From: Paenibacillus aquistagni
GTDB taxonomy: Bacteria > Bacillota > Bacilli > Paenibacillales > Paenibacillaceae
Assembly (NCBI RefSeq): GCF_900177815.1
Contig: NZ_FXAZ01000002.1
Span: 186,001-250,000, forward strand
DNA length: 64,000 nt
Direction: 5' to 3'
Made by a program: the position numbers and the translations under genes. Within the stretch, counting starts at the first letter, position 1. The number at the start of each line of letters is the position of its first letter. This document shows positions 1 to 7,866 of this stretch, one piece after another. The notes beneath the pieces are model-generated. The model was not told the DNA's origin and made no database searches. It saw only the letters and a list, made by a program, of their open reading frames with translations.

Positions 1-1
1 T

Positions 2-1876
2 CGAACCATTCCTATCTGGCTAGATGGGCGCTCTTGTATGCAGACTCCAGTCGGATTCCTTGACTATATTGGTTCTACACTTCGTCTGGAGCTATGGAAT
101 CAAGAACCGTCCCATCCTCTAGAGCCGCTCTTTTCCGCCCATAACGAACAAAGGTTTCTACTTTGCATTGATAATTATGAGCATCTTTCCTTGCTCGAAG
201 GATGGCTTATTCATGTCTTTTTTCCTAAACTGCCTTCAGTTGGAGTTGCTATTGTTCTCGCATCAAGAGGAGGACTCTCATCCATATGGAAGACAGATCG
301 AATATGGGCTTCGCATCTTGTAGAACTGGAGCTCGCTCATTTCACGACAGAGGAAACCTGCGATTATATCATCTCTCGTGTCGGTGCCATTCATGAGGAA
401 TGGATAAGAGAACTTACGCGGGCCTCCAATGGCCATCCTTTAGCCTTGGCATTGGCTGTGGAAGAGATGATCAAGCATAATGCATTATCGCCTTCTGACA
501 AAATGATCGTATCTCAGTCCATCAGTGCCCATTTGCTTAGAGAACTCACTACCTCTGAGCTTGAGCCCTTGATTGATGCCTTGCTTGTGCTGCTGCATGC
601 CAATCAAGAGCTGCTGTCCTTATTTCTTGAACAAGAGGTCAGCAAAGAGCAATATCGTACCCTGCAAGACATGTCCTTCATCAAAAACGGACCCGAGGGA
701 CTGGCACTTCACGATCTTGCTCGCATGCATCTGATCCAGGATTTTAAGCTGAGAGAGCCACAGCGGCTCCAAACACTGCGTGGAAGAGCCGTCTCGATAC
801 TGCATCAGGCGTTCACCAAAGCTGAGCGATCGAAGCGAAGAGAGCTTGCAGCCAGAATACTCATTCTGTGCAAGGATGCGCTGCAATTCGATCGCATGTA
901 TGCTGATCTCACATTCGAGCCGCTGTTAAGCTCTGCAGAAGCGATGGATACGGCGGACCTGCCTGTCCTGCACCGCATCTTAGAGCAATGGTGCGAGTAC
1001 AGCATCGATGCATGGCAATCCAAGCTGTATCATCAATTTCTAGACGATTTGGCTATCCACTCACCTGAAAGCATCGTCGTCATTCGAGATTCTACTGGCC
1101 AAGCCATCGCGATGTTTATTAATGTCTTATTGTACGATCAAACCAGCCTGCTGTTGAAAAAGTATTTTGCGGACGAGCTTGCGGAATGCTGCAGCACAGA
1201 AGAACTTTCCTGCAATCCCGATCAGGCAGACACCTACTACGCCGTATTAGGCGCTGCCGTGAAGGATTATTCGATGCTTAGTCGTGAAGAGCTCGTAGGA
1301 CTGCTCACCTTGGATCGCTTGTCCTTGCTCGGAGATGGAGCAAGAGCTGTGCTGGTCGCTACAAATCCCGATCTAAAGCGCCTTCTCCAGCAGCTGGGCT
1401 TCAAGCTTCGTCCAACACGTACTAGAAAGTGCGATACTTCCTACGCTAGAGCCGATGTGCTTGAGCTTGACCTTCGCAATGATGGATTCGGAGAATGGAT
1501 CACGTCCTTTTTCCCTGAGATTATGAAGCAGCAGGCTGTAAATGCAGTTGTGCCGCATCCTCTAAGCATCAGCGAGGTTCGCAAGCTATTCACCTCTTTG
1601 TATAGACCAGCAGAATTAATCCGTTTCTTACCTTTCTTTTCCGCCATGAAGGAACCATCTGAGCTCCAGAAATATCTTCTTTCCTTGTTACAGCATGATG
1701 CCCTAGGTCTATCTGAACAGGATAGGCTCATTCTTAAATGCACCTATTGTGTTCATCCAGGCAATGCCGTAGCTGCTGCTACTGACTGTAACATGAGTCG
1801 AGCTACCTATTACCGCCATTTGCAAAAGGCATTATCGAATGTCACCGTGCTCTTACAGGGACTAGCTGTTCCGTGA
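2..1876 (+). CDS. STAND/NB-ARC-type ATPase regulator, 3' part
   Basis: The reading frame is open from base 2, so the gene enters from the left edge. The first in-window ATG (base 38) is probably internal, because the residues before it (IWLDGRSC) fit the nucleotide-binding fold of LuxR/MalT-like STAND ATPases. Visible are a sensor/Walker-B-like stretch (LLCIDNYEHL, about residue 40 from that ATG), an ATPase arm with RASNGHPLALALA (about 130), then a long helical middle region with no recognised repeats. The C-terminus (LSEQDRLILKCTY to MSRATYYRHLQKAL) looks like a small helix-turn-helix. The family usually switches transcription or senses ligands through ATP-driven oligomerisation; the ligand here is unknown. 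The Walker A motif must lie left of the window. The gene is followed by a decayed gene on the other strand. Confidence 0.7.
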   Translation, partial: RTIPIWLDGRSCMQTPVGFLDYIGSTLRLELWNQEPSHPLEPLFSAHNEQRFLLCIDNYEHLSLLEGWLIHVFFPKLPSVGVAIVLASRGGLSSIWKTDRIWASHLVELELAHFTTEETCDYIISRVGAIHEEWIRELTRASNGHPLALALAVEEMIKHNALSPSDKMIVSQSISAHLLRELTTSELEPLIDALLVLLHANQELLSLFLEQEVSKEQYRTLQDMSFIKNGPEGLALHDLARMHLIQDFKLREPQRLQTLRGRAVSILHQAFTKAERSKRRELAARILILCKDALQFDRMYADLTFEPLLSSAEAMDTADLPVLHRILEQWCEYSIDAWQSKLYHQFLDDLAIHSPESIVVIRDSTGQAIAMFINVLLYDQTSLLLKKYFADELAECCSTEELSCNPDQADTYYAVLGAAVKDYSMLSREELVGLLTLDRLSLLGDGARAVLVATNPDLKRLLQQLGFKLRPTRTRKCDTSYARADVLELDLRNDGFGEWITSFFPEIMKQQAVNAVVPHPLSISEVRKLFTSLYRPAELIRFLPFFSAMKEPSELQKYLLSLLQHDALGLSEQDRLILKCTYCVHPGNAVAAATDCNMSRATYYRHLQKALSNVTVLLQGLAVP

Positions 1877-1946
1877 TATGGACAAATTAGTTGTGCTCTC
1901 ATCCAGATATAGCTAAATGAATAGTGTTCTAAAATCTATATAAAAA

Positions 1947-1971
1947 AGCGACCTTGTCTTAAAAGGTCGCT
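1947..1971 (-). terminator. Rho-independent terminator
   Basis: A 9-bp perfect stem (AGCGACCTT / AAGGTCGCT) is followed on the minus strand by a six-T run. It sits about 50 bp past the end of the decayed exported-protein gene at 2024-2397 and would have ended that transcript. Confidence 0.8.
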
Positions 1972-2023
1972 CTAAGATAGAATTTGCTATTACGATCAGG
2001 TGTCTAGCAAATACATCATTGGG

Positions 2024-2397
2024 TTATTTCAGCTTCATTGCACTCAATAGGGCAATCGCTGCGTCAGCAACATTTGCGCTGTTGTAAGAAGCCAAACGAT
2101 TGCCTTCACGAGGTTCAACCAAGTTCTTCTCTGCAGCAGCTGCTGCATAACCCTATAGCCAGCTTGGCACATGCACATCATCACTCAACGTTGTGTAGTG
2201 GAGACTATCTCATCCACGGAAAAGCGTTGTGCGCGGACTAACATCAACATCAACTGCTATTACTGTTGGATATTCAATAATTTTCAGAATAGCTGCTTTA
2301 CTTCCGAATCATATTGCCCTGCTGCGGATACTGCCCCCGCAGACATAGCCGTGACTGTAGCAGCTATTGCTGCTACTGTCCAGATTTTACGCTTCAT
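2024..2397 (-). pseudogene. Decayed exported protein gene (S-layer-homology-like remnant)
   Basis: The minus strand has a good ribosome binding site (AAAGGAG) and an ATG at 2397 starting a typical signal peptide (KRKIWTVAAIAATVTA, then SAGAVSAAG). Beyond about 40 residues the frame is broken by several stops and shifts. A second coherent stretch ends the gene (EKNLVEPREGNRLASYNSAN, then a short tail to the stop at 2024). The pieces resemble a short secreted protein carrying an SLH-like motif, but that assignment is weak. The promoter region, start and terminator survive, so the decay seems recent. A sequencing error alone would not explain the multiple breaks. Confidence 0.6.
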
Positions 2398-2765
2398 TCT
2401 CCCACTCTCCTTTTCCTTTCATCTTGATTTTACACAGGAATAATTTACCACAATTAATCCTTCATTATTATATCATGAGACACTTATGGCAATTCTCAAA
2501 TTTGTCTCATTTTTCGACAAATACGATTCTTAATAGGAGTCCGCTTCCCTAGGCATTCGATAAATCGCTAATACAAAGTCGGATGCAGATGATTGGATTG
2601 AAAAAAATGGATGCGTATGTTTTTTTACTTGATTCCGGCAGAAGGGACAGTCGTTCACCTCAAGGCTAAAGAACGAATCAACGTCAGGCTGCACAATCTT
2701 CATTCTTTTCCGTTCACCCCTCCCTCCTACTATTTGAATACAAGCCTATGCCGTTACATACCAAA
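2398..2765. other. Intergenic region, no gene seen
   Basis: About 370 bp without a convincing reading frame on either strand. A TATAAT hexamer on the minus strand near 2470 lies upstream of the decayed exported-protein gene and may be its promoter -10 element; no good -35 was found at standard spacing. Confidence 0.4.
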
Positions 2766-2797
2766 AGCCCACCATAGATTTGCAATCTTGGTGGGCT
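2766..2797 (-). terminator. Rho-independent terminator after merR-type gene
   Basis: A 9-bp stem (AGCCCACCA / TGGTGGGCT) with a 14-nt loop, followed by a short T-run on the minus strand. It lies 38 bp past the stop of the MerR-family gene and closes the MerR/GOLPH3-like transcription unit. Confidence 0.8.
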
Positions 2798-2834
2798 CGT
2801 CAGCTTAAGCTATGACAATACTTCTATAGGCTGC

Positions 2835-3104
2835 TTAGTTTGCACGCAGCTCTTCTTTGATCTGAGGGATCGACAGGCCTTGAGCCTTCCATTCCTTTAT
2901 TTGCTGAATCCGTGCAACCGTCTCTTCCCGCTTATATCTGCGAGTCAGATTCTGTTCCTCCTGCTCGTAGGGCAGCATGCCTTCCTCCGTATAATGCTTT
3001 AATGTGCTATATCGCGATTCCGTCAGCCGTACCAACTCTCCGATTGAGACATAGTCAGAGGCTAATATCGCCTCCATTGATCGTTGTCTAGACATAATAA
3101 CCAC
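2835..3104 (-). CDS. MerR-family single-domain transcriptional regulator
   Basis: An 89-aa protein that is nearly all one winged helix-turn-helix of the MerR type: a helix pair with VSIGELVRLTESRYSTLKHY, then a wing with EGMLPYEQ and a helix ending RIQQIKEWKAQGLSIPQIKE. It lacks the long dimerisation helix and effector domain of classical MerR proteins, so it may act as a small DNA-binding partner. It starts 9 bp after the GOLPH3-like gene upstream, so the two are surely co-transcribed. A 17-bp perfect-arm palindrome in front of that gene (4121-4137) is a candidate operator. The signal it responds to cannot be read from the sequence. Confidence 0.85.
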   Translation of the reverse strand: MVIMSRQRSMEAILASDYVSIGELVRLTESRYSTLKHYTEEGMLPYEQEEQNLTRRYKREETVARIQQIKEWKAQGLSIPQIKEELRAN

Positions 3105-3113
3105 CCGACTCCT

Positions 3114-4103
3114 TTAAAATGGACACTTCGGGATAAGACGCACACCATGAATCGGCACTCTTCCATACACGGCATGCGGAACCGCATCATAAATGACATT
3201 ATCGACTTTGATGATCGGAACATCACCGTCCTTTAATACGTTTACGATGTGACCCTTGGATTCTAATCGCGTCCTAACATCATGCAGCCTTGCTGTCGGA
3301 TTAGGAAACATCTTCTCCGTGTCGATAAAGATGGCTTGCGATCGCTCAAGCACAGGAAACACAAAGTTCAACCCGGAGCCGACGGGCGTCTTAATCGCTT
3401 TTTTCTTCATTCTAAAATACTGCTTGATCCCAAGCTCCATACCACGACGGATTTGTGTGGCATACAAGACTTGAGCCAAAGCATTTCCTTTATATAAAGC
3501 AATCATCTTAGCGCTTACCTGCTCCATCTCATTGCGAGAAAAGAAATCAAGCAGACAGCCGCTTTCCCGCAGCAGCCACAGCATCGCCACCGTCTCATCT
3601 GCCGCTTCGCCATCCTCCAGAATATCAGCGCGTAGAAATTCTGTAATGCTTGTGTAATACTTCGGATGGGTACGATATTCCTTGATGGATACACCCGCTG
3701 TGTGAAAGTATAAGTCACTCCCCAGTATGTGCGGGATCTCCTCTAGAATGCCTTCATTCCTCAACGATTGGGCTACAGCCGACTCGAGCTTCTTCAACGT
3801 ACTTGCCGGCAGCGAGGAGGCTCTGCGCAGCCAATTGCGCAGGTCGCCAATGGATTCATTCTTTCTTGCTAGCGACTTCACGATCACATCACGATAAGGG
3901 AGACTGCGAGACTGATCCAGCACCTCTTGCGATAGAGTCAATTGTGTCTGAGAATGGGTAAAACCATTTTCCATATATAACTCAACAATAACCGCAGCCG
4001 CCATGCAGCGAAGCGCCACCTTCTTGGGAACTGTCATCTCTAGGCTTCTTTGTCCATTTAAGGCGATCAGGGAGAAGCTTTGCGTTAGCGTAAGGTCCAT
4101 CAT
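3114..4103 (-). CDS. GOLPH3/Vps74-like protein (GPP34 fold), unknown role
   Basis: A 329-aa protein whose first 45 residues (LTLTQSFSLIALNGQ ... KKVALRCMAAAVIVELYMEN) match the opening of the GOLPH3/GPP34 family, with alternating helices and no membrane span. Eukaryotic family members bind phosphoinositide and Golgi enzymes; bacterial members are uncharacterised, so no function is claimed. The C-terminal 80 residues are basic and mixed alpha/beta. It is the first gene of a two-gene unit with the MerR-type regulator. The start at 4103 is supported by GGAGTGG upstream. Its leader carries seven exact copies of a 7-bp repeat (4174-4222) and a palindrome (4121-4137). Confidence 0.65.
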   Translation of the reverse strand: MMDLTLTQSFSLIALNGQRSLEMTVPKKVALRCMAAAVIVELYMENGFTHSQTQLTLSQEVLDQSRSLPYRDVIVKSLARKNESIGDLRNWLRRASSLPASTLKKLESAVAQSLRNEGILEEIPHILGSDLYFHTAGVSIKEYRTHPKYYTSITEFLRADILEDGEAADETVAMLWLLRESGCLLDFFSRNEMEQVSAKMIALYKGNALAQVLYATQIRRGMELGIKQYFRMKKKAIKTPVGSGLNFVFPVLERSQAIFIDTEKMFPNPTARLHDVRTRLESKGHIVNVLKDGDVPIIKVDNVIYDAVPHAVYGRVPIHGVRLIPKCPF

Positions 4104-4120
4104 GCTTGACCACTCCTTCA

Positions 4121-4137
4121 GTAAATTCGTAATTTAC
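4121..4137. promoter_or_regulatory. 17-bp palindrome, candidate operator
   Basis: GTAAATT-CGT-AATTTAC has two perfect 7-bp arms and lies 17 bp before the start codon of the GOLPH3-like gene. Its position suits a repressor or translational control site. The co-transcribed MerR-type protein is the obvious candidate binder, which is an inference. Confidence 0.45.
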
Positions 4138-4173
4138 TTATATCCACAATAATCTAATAGCAAAACTCATCTC

Positions 4174-4222
4174 TTACTACTTACTACTTACTACTTACTA
4201 CTTACTACTTACTACTTACTAC
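4174..4222. repeat. Seven exact tandem copies of a 7-bp unit
   Basis: TTACTAC is repeated seven times without error, followed by a partial copy (TTAC). On the minus strand the unit reads GTAGTAA. It lies in the leader of the GOLPH3-like gene, just downstream of a minus-strand TATAAT with an extended TG (about 4232-4237). Such an exact short repeat is prone to slipped-strand length change. Confidence 0.95.
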
Positions 4223-4349
4223 TTACGATTTATTATACACCATTTTTTAGCTTTGTGTTATATGATTGCACATTTTTTTCTATCCCTTTTGCACTCGATC
4301 TGACTACTCTCCTTGAACAGCCATATGGATCTCTTTGATGCATAAAAAA

Positions 4350-4376
4350 GAACAATCCTTCAGTGATGGATTGCTC
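4350..4376 (-). terminator. Rho-independent terminator after hydrolase gene
   Basis: The stem GAACAATCC / GGATTGCTC (one mismatch) is followed on the minus strand by a six-T run. It lies 27 bp past the stop of the alpha/beta hydrolase gene. Confidence 0.75.
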
Positions 4377-4402
4377 GTTGGGCAAGTCTGATTCAATTCA
4401 AT

Positions 4403-5311
4403 TTAGTTCAGTGTATTGTCACTCGCCGTACCTTCAGGCCGGCAAAAGGAAATGATCTCGTCATTGATCTGCTCCGCTTGCTCATGATTAATGCCATGGC
4501 CTGCTTGTGCAATGATCTTATATGACATTCGCAGACGCTTAAGCCTGTCTATAGCTGCGGGATAATTGCTCAGCATATCAGAATCTCCAATTAAGAACAG
4601 GCAGCGATCCCGGATGATGTCAAATTGTTCATCCTGCAGGATCTTGATCTTATGCTTCATCATCGAGCGATTGTTGAAATACTTCAGCAAGCTATGCCAA
4701 TGATCCATTAACTCCGCATGATCCAAGAATACTGCAGCGTTTGGGCCGCTCAACTTTTTTAACAATCTGACCGTATTCCCTCTAGTAGGAAACAAGGCTT
4801 CTGGCAAAAAAGCTCTAATCATGCGCAGCATGAGCTCCGATGAGCTGCCTGTAATGCACCCAGCCATGCACACGATTCGATTCACTTTCTCAGGCCGCAT
4901 TATCCCGTAATAATAGGCGAGGTAAGCACCATACGATACACCTGCAACGTTCACCTTCTCAAGCTTCAGCTCATGTAGTACTTCATCCAGCCATGTCGCT
5001 TGTTCAAACTGCCGACTGTAATTCGCATTCGGCTCACTCTTGCCTGAACCCCCAATCGCATCCACTGCTATCACGTGGAACTTTTCTGCCAGCGTTCTTA
5101 TATTATAGATCCACATCATCGCTGAATTATCGCCAGTCCCGTGAAGCAGCAGCAACGCAGGGCTGCTTGTAGATCCGGCCATGATGACGTGAGTGGATCC
5201 AAAGGAGGTAGGGACATCTTTTTGCTCGACAGCTACCCCAAAGCTAGAGACCAATCGATCATAGGAATCCCAGATCAGATTTTGCCCATGTCTTGATTTG
5301 TAACGCTTCAA
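4403..5311 (-). CDS. Alpha/beta-fold hydrolase
   Basis: The nucleophile elbow GVSYG (catalytic serine) follows LEKVNVA, the oxyanion region is LLLHGTGDN, and the catalytic histidine is in AGHGIN near the C-terminus; the acid is probably the Asp in FLIGDSDML. This is the complete catalytic set of a serine hydrolase of the esterase/lyase superfamily; the substrate cannot be told. A longer frame opens at 5350, but a TTG at 5311 (protein MKRYKSRHGQ) has AAAGGAAG at proper spacing and is the better start, giving about 302 aa, a usual length. It is followed by its own terminator, so it is monocistronic. Confidence 0.85.
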   Translation of the reverse strand: MKRYKSRHGQNLIWDSYDRLVSSFGVAVEQKDVPTSFGSTHVIMAGSTSSPALLLLHGTGDNSAMMWIYNIRTLAEKFHVIAVDAIGGSGKSEPNANYSRQFEQATWLDEVLHELKLEKVNVAGVSYGAYLAYYYGIMRPEKVNRIVCMAGCITGSSSELMLRMIRAFLPEALFPTRGNTVRLLKKLSGPNAAVFLDHAELMDHWHSLLKYFNNRSMMKHKIKILQDEQFDIIRDRCLFLIGDSDMLSNYPAAIDRLKRLRMSYKIIAQAGHGINHEQAEQINDEIISFCRPEGTASDNTLN

Positions 5312-5381
5312 ACCCCCACTTCCTTTACCTATTATTGGCCTCACTCGCAATGTTATGTTATTTTCGCTCGTTCATTTTCAT

Positions 5382-5744
5382 TTATTCTTCACTTTCGATG
5401 TGAGCTACAATATTGATGAGTTTATCGAACGGATCACGAACATAGAATCTTCGTACACCCCACGGTTCGTTGACAGGCCCATATTCAATACGATATCCCG
5501 CTTCCTGCATTCGTCGATAGGCCTCTTCAACATCATCCACTTCAATAGACAAATGAGGCGTAGCCGTCTGTGATCCCCCCTGAGAAGCAATGTTAAGCTG
5601 AACATTCATCGACTCGCTTGAACCGTATGTCATGATCCAGCCGTGATCCATGACAACATCAAGTCCTAATACATCATGGTAGAAGCTGTAGGCATCCGCC
5701 AGTTGTGAGGTCGCTATATTCGCGACAATTCGTTTCACTTTCAT
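5382..5744 (-). CDS. VOC (glyoxalase/bleomycin-resistance fold) protein
   Basis: A 120-aa single VOC unit made of two beta-alpha-beta-beta-beta halves: VKRIVANIATSQLADAYSFY at the start and LSIEVDDVEEAYRRMQEAGY to VRDPFDKLINIVAH at the end. Family members bind a metal and act on small electrophiles or bind drugs; which applies here is unknown. The start has AAAGGAGGACTTCGAG in front, an ideal ribosome binding site. A 37-codon membrane-peptide frame sits just upstream on the same strand and may share the transcript. Confidence 0.85.
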   Translation of the reverse strand: MKVKRIVANIATSQLADAYSFYHDVLGLDVVMDHGWIMTYGSSESMNVQLNIASQGGSQTATPHLSIEVDDVEEAYRRMQEAGYRIEYGPVNEPWGVRRFYVRDPFDKLINIVAHIESEE

Positions 5745-5769
5745 CTCGAAGTCCTCCTTTGCATACTGA

Positions 5770-5883
5770 CTAGCTTATCGCTCTCCAAGCCTTTAATTGC
5801 CTCCATATCTTCACACCAACAATGCCAAACATAGTCCCAAAGAAAAGGCTTTTAATGCTTTCATAGCCGCTCCTTTTTTCCAC
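5770..5883 (-). CDS. Possible 37-aa membrane peptide
   Basis: A GTG start with AGAGG upstream opens a 37-codon frame with one hydrophobic segment (KSLFFGTMFGIVGVKIW) and a basic C-terminal tail (RQLKAWRA). The amphiphilic layout is that of a real small membrane protein. A competing overlapping frame from an ATG nearby gives only 17 residues. No family was recognised. It ends 26 bp before the VOC gene start. Confidence 0.4.
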   Translation of the reverse strand: MEKRSGYESIKSLFFGTMFGIVGVKIWRQLKAWRAIS

Positions 5884-5921
5884 TACTCTTTTATCCTCTG
5901 TATCCTTTCTTTGAAAATAAT

Positions 5922-5951
5922 AAAGACCAAGTGCACATACACATGGTCTTT
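5922..5951. terminator. Bidirectional-looking terminator
   Basis: Perfect 8-bp arms AAAGACCA / TGGTCTTT flank a 14-nt loop, with T-rich flanks on both strands. It most likely ends the acetyltransferase transcript arriving from the right (stop at 6071). Confidence 0.7.
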
Positions 5952-6070
5952 AATCTAAGATGTTCATTATGCAATTAGAATTAAGGCTGCGACAACAGAA
6001 TCCATTTATGTTCTACCCTTTTTATTACTTACTTGGTATTGATGTTGGTTGTTCTATTATATTCAAACTC

Positions 6071-6490
6071 TCAATGAAGATCCTTCTTCAGATAGTAATG
6101 TGTATAGCCCGTAGGCGCATTTTCAAACGTTGCAATGATTTCGAATCCATATTTTTTATAGAACTCCGGGGCTTGGAAGCTGAATGTATTCAGCTTGATG
6201 AACGTACAATCGTTCGAGCGTGCAATGCTCTCGGCCTCTTCTAGCAATCGTTGGCCAAGTCCTTGTCCCCTGCATGCTTCATCCACCCATAAGATATCAA
6301 TCTCCATCCAATTCCAGCAGATTACGCTATTAAGCCCTGCAATCAAGCGACCAGCGGAATCCTTCAAGCATAGATTGACTTCCTCGTACACATCATTGGG
6401 CACATTTTGAAGGTTGAACGCAATCAGATTCTTACGTACTTCATTCGCATCCGCCGCTGTACCTCGCATCATCTCATAAGTATTCGACAT
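6071..6490 (-). CDS. GNAT-family N-acetyltransferase
   Basis: The acetyl-CoA binding signature is clear: VDEACRGQGLGQRLLEEAE (motif A, Q/RxxGxG/A) followed by the C-terminal FYKKYGFEIIATFENAPTG. Members transfer acetyl groups to amines of small molecules or proteins; the substrate is unknown. The frame is open to 6535, but the ATG at 6490 follows AGGAGGAACAACAAC and is the best start (139 aa). It stands alone, with a terminator 120 bp downstream. Confidence 0.85.
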   Translation of the reverse strand: MSNTYEMMRGTAADANEVRKNLIAFNLQNVPNDVYEEVNLCLKDSAGRLIAGLNSVICWNWMEIDILWVDEACRGQGLGQRLLEEAESIARSNDCTFIKLNTFSFQAPEFYKKYGFEIIATFENAPTGYTHYYLKKDLH

Positions 6491-6592
6491 GTTGTTGTTC
6501 CTCCTGTAGTCTTGCTCATGGCTTGCTTGCAACAAAAGTTATACAATCCGACAACAGCTTGACGCATCTGCTTAAAATCAAGCTTGCGTGAC

Positions 6593-6886
6593 TTAATCCT
6601 TGAAGGCTAATCCTTGTTCCTGCAAGGCCTCCCTAAGCTTCGGAAGAGAGGCAGGCCCCATTCCATGAAGCTTCAGGATATCCTTTTCACTGTAGGTAGC
6701 CAGCATCTGCAGGGTTGTGATTCCCTGAGCCTCTAAAGCCCTTCTGGCTGGTGCAGATAGACGGGATAGAAAGCCGCTGTCTGGTTTTCGTTCCTGCTCG
6801 CAGATTGGACAAGTTGGGCAATCGCTTATCTTATAATAGGTATGACCTTGACTGCAAGTGCGTTTATTCTTGTCTGAGGCTGCCAT
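6593..6886 (-). CDS. Zinc-ribbon protein with RNA polymerase alpha-CTD-like domain
   Basis: A 97-aa protein. The N-terminal half has four possible zinc ligands (CSQGHTYY then CPTCPIC), and the C-terminal half is a helix-hairpin-helix resembling the alpha-subunit C-terminal domain (LSAPARRALEAQGI, then KLHGMGPASLPKLREAL). Such domains bind DNA or RNA polymerase partners. Similar small proteins are common in Bacilli and uncharacterised. The ATG is preceded by GGAGGTGA. It is not the real rpoA product, which is over 300 aa. Confidence 0.75.
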   Translation of the reverse strand: MAASDKNKRTCSQGHTYYKISDCPTCPICEQERKPDSGFLSRLSAPARRALEAQGITTLQMLATYSEKDILKLHGMGPASLPKLREALQEQGLAFKD

Positions 6887-6938
6887 TGCTCGCGTTCACC
6901 TCCTAATGCTGAGGAGAGTCCATTGATCCAAAGTCCAA

Positions 6939-7062
6939 TCATACTCCCTGATTTATTCTGGTTTGAATCTGCTTCATATGATGCTGATCATGCCAAATAA
7001 AATCTTTTAAATACGATTCAAAAGTAAATTGGCCTTCTGCGTAAGTATTCGCGACCGTTAAC
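6939..7062 (-). pseudogene. 3' remnant of a DinB/YfiT-family gene
   Basis: About 40 codons remain, with the typical end of DinB-like metalloenzymes: AEGQFTFESYLKDFIWHD followed by QHHMKQIQTRINQG and a stop at 6939. The HD...HH histidines are the metal-binding set of the family. The rest of the gene (usually about 150 aa) is missing; an in-frame stop lies just upstream. No start codon is available. Confidence 0.6.
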
Positions 7063-7094
7063 CCTCATCTAGGTAAGCTTTCGCATTCTTCAAT

Positions 7095-7802
7095 CTACTG
7101 GTCTATCTCCTTCAGCATAGCTTCAAGCTCCCTTAAATCTCTCATGCTTGTATAAGCACCCTCTACCGTCTGCTCATGGTCTCGCAGCATCCATACGGTT
7201 TGCAGGCCTAAAGCCTTTGCTCCTTCTAGATTCACAAGATTGTCATCGATAAAAATCGCCTCGTGAGGCTGAACATTCAAAGCTTCCAGGGCTGTTGTAT
7301 ACATTCGTTCATGAGGTTTGCTCACTCCGAGCATAGATGACATGATAAACGTCGAGAAATACTCTCTAAGTCCAACTTGATGAAATACCCGCTCCAATGA
7401 AGGCCACGTATCGGATACTACGCCAAGTGAATAAGCTGCGCTCAATCTTGGAACGACCTCAAATACATCATCTGGGAACAAAAATTTATCATAGTCATAC
7501 ACGACATCCTGCGCCAAGCCCTCAATCGATTGTTGGGATAATTGAAGCGCAGGCATCTGCTCTGCAACATCACTGTAAAATTGAACAAACAGTGCATATT
7601 CCTCTTCTTCTGTCCGCACGTACTTCTGCTCGTGCAAGCGCGTTAGACTGTATTGAAAGGCGCGCTGAAGGCTGCTCGTCTCCAACTGCTCAAAGCTATT
7701 CTTATCCACATAGGAAAAAAACTTCGGCGGCATGAACCAATGTCCCGTTCGGGGCTGATTCAACACACGTCCAGAGTCAAACAAAATCGCTTTGATTGTC
7801 AT
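7095..7802 (-). CDS. HAD-superfamily hydrolase (subfamily IA type)
   Basis: A 235-aa protein with motif I FDSGRVL (nucleophile Asp; the usual second Asp is replaced by Gly, as in DxG-type HAD members such as YihX), motif II/III VVSDTWPS and KPHERM, and motif IV FIDDNLVNLEGAKALG. It is probably a phosphatase of a small phosphorylated metabolite, though the D+2 change may alter activity. A helical cap lies between motifs I and II. It is preceded by a HAD gene of the beta-phosphoglucomutase type, with 64 bp between them; the two may be one transcript. Confidence 0.85.
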   Translation of the reverse strand: MTIKAILFDSGRVLNQPRTGHWFMPPKFFSYVDKNSFEQLETSSLQRAFQYSLTRLHEQKYVRTEEEEYALFVQFYSDVAEQMPALQLSQQSIEGLAQDVVYDYDKFLFPDDVFEVVPRLSAAYSLGVVSDTWPSLERVFHQVGLREYFSTFIMSSMLGVSKPHERMYTTALEALNVQPHEAIFIDDNLVNLEGAKALGLQTVWMLRDHEQTVEGAYTSMRDLRELEAMLKEIDQ

Positions 7803-7866
7803 ATTCTACCCATCCTATCTAGTTGTCATTGTCTGATAGCGGCTAGCGGCATTACAGTGTCGTGAC

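Noticed and set aside
4174-4222. Repeat array as a CRISPR
   Set aside because: The units are 7 bp, head to tail, with no spacers and no cas genes nearby; it is a microsatellite-like repeat.
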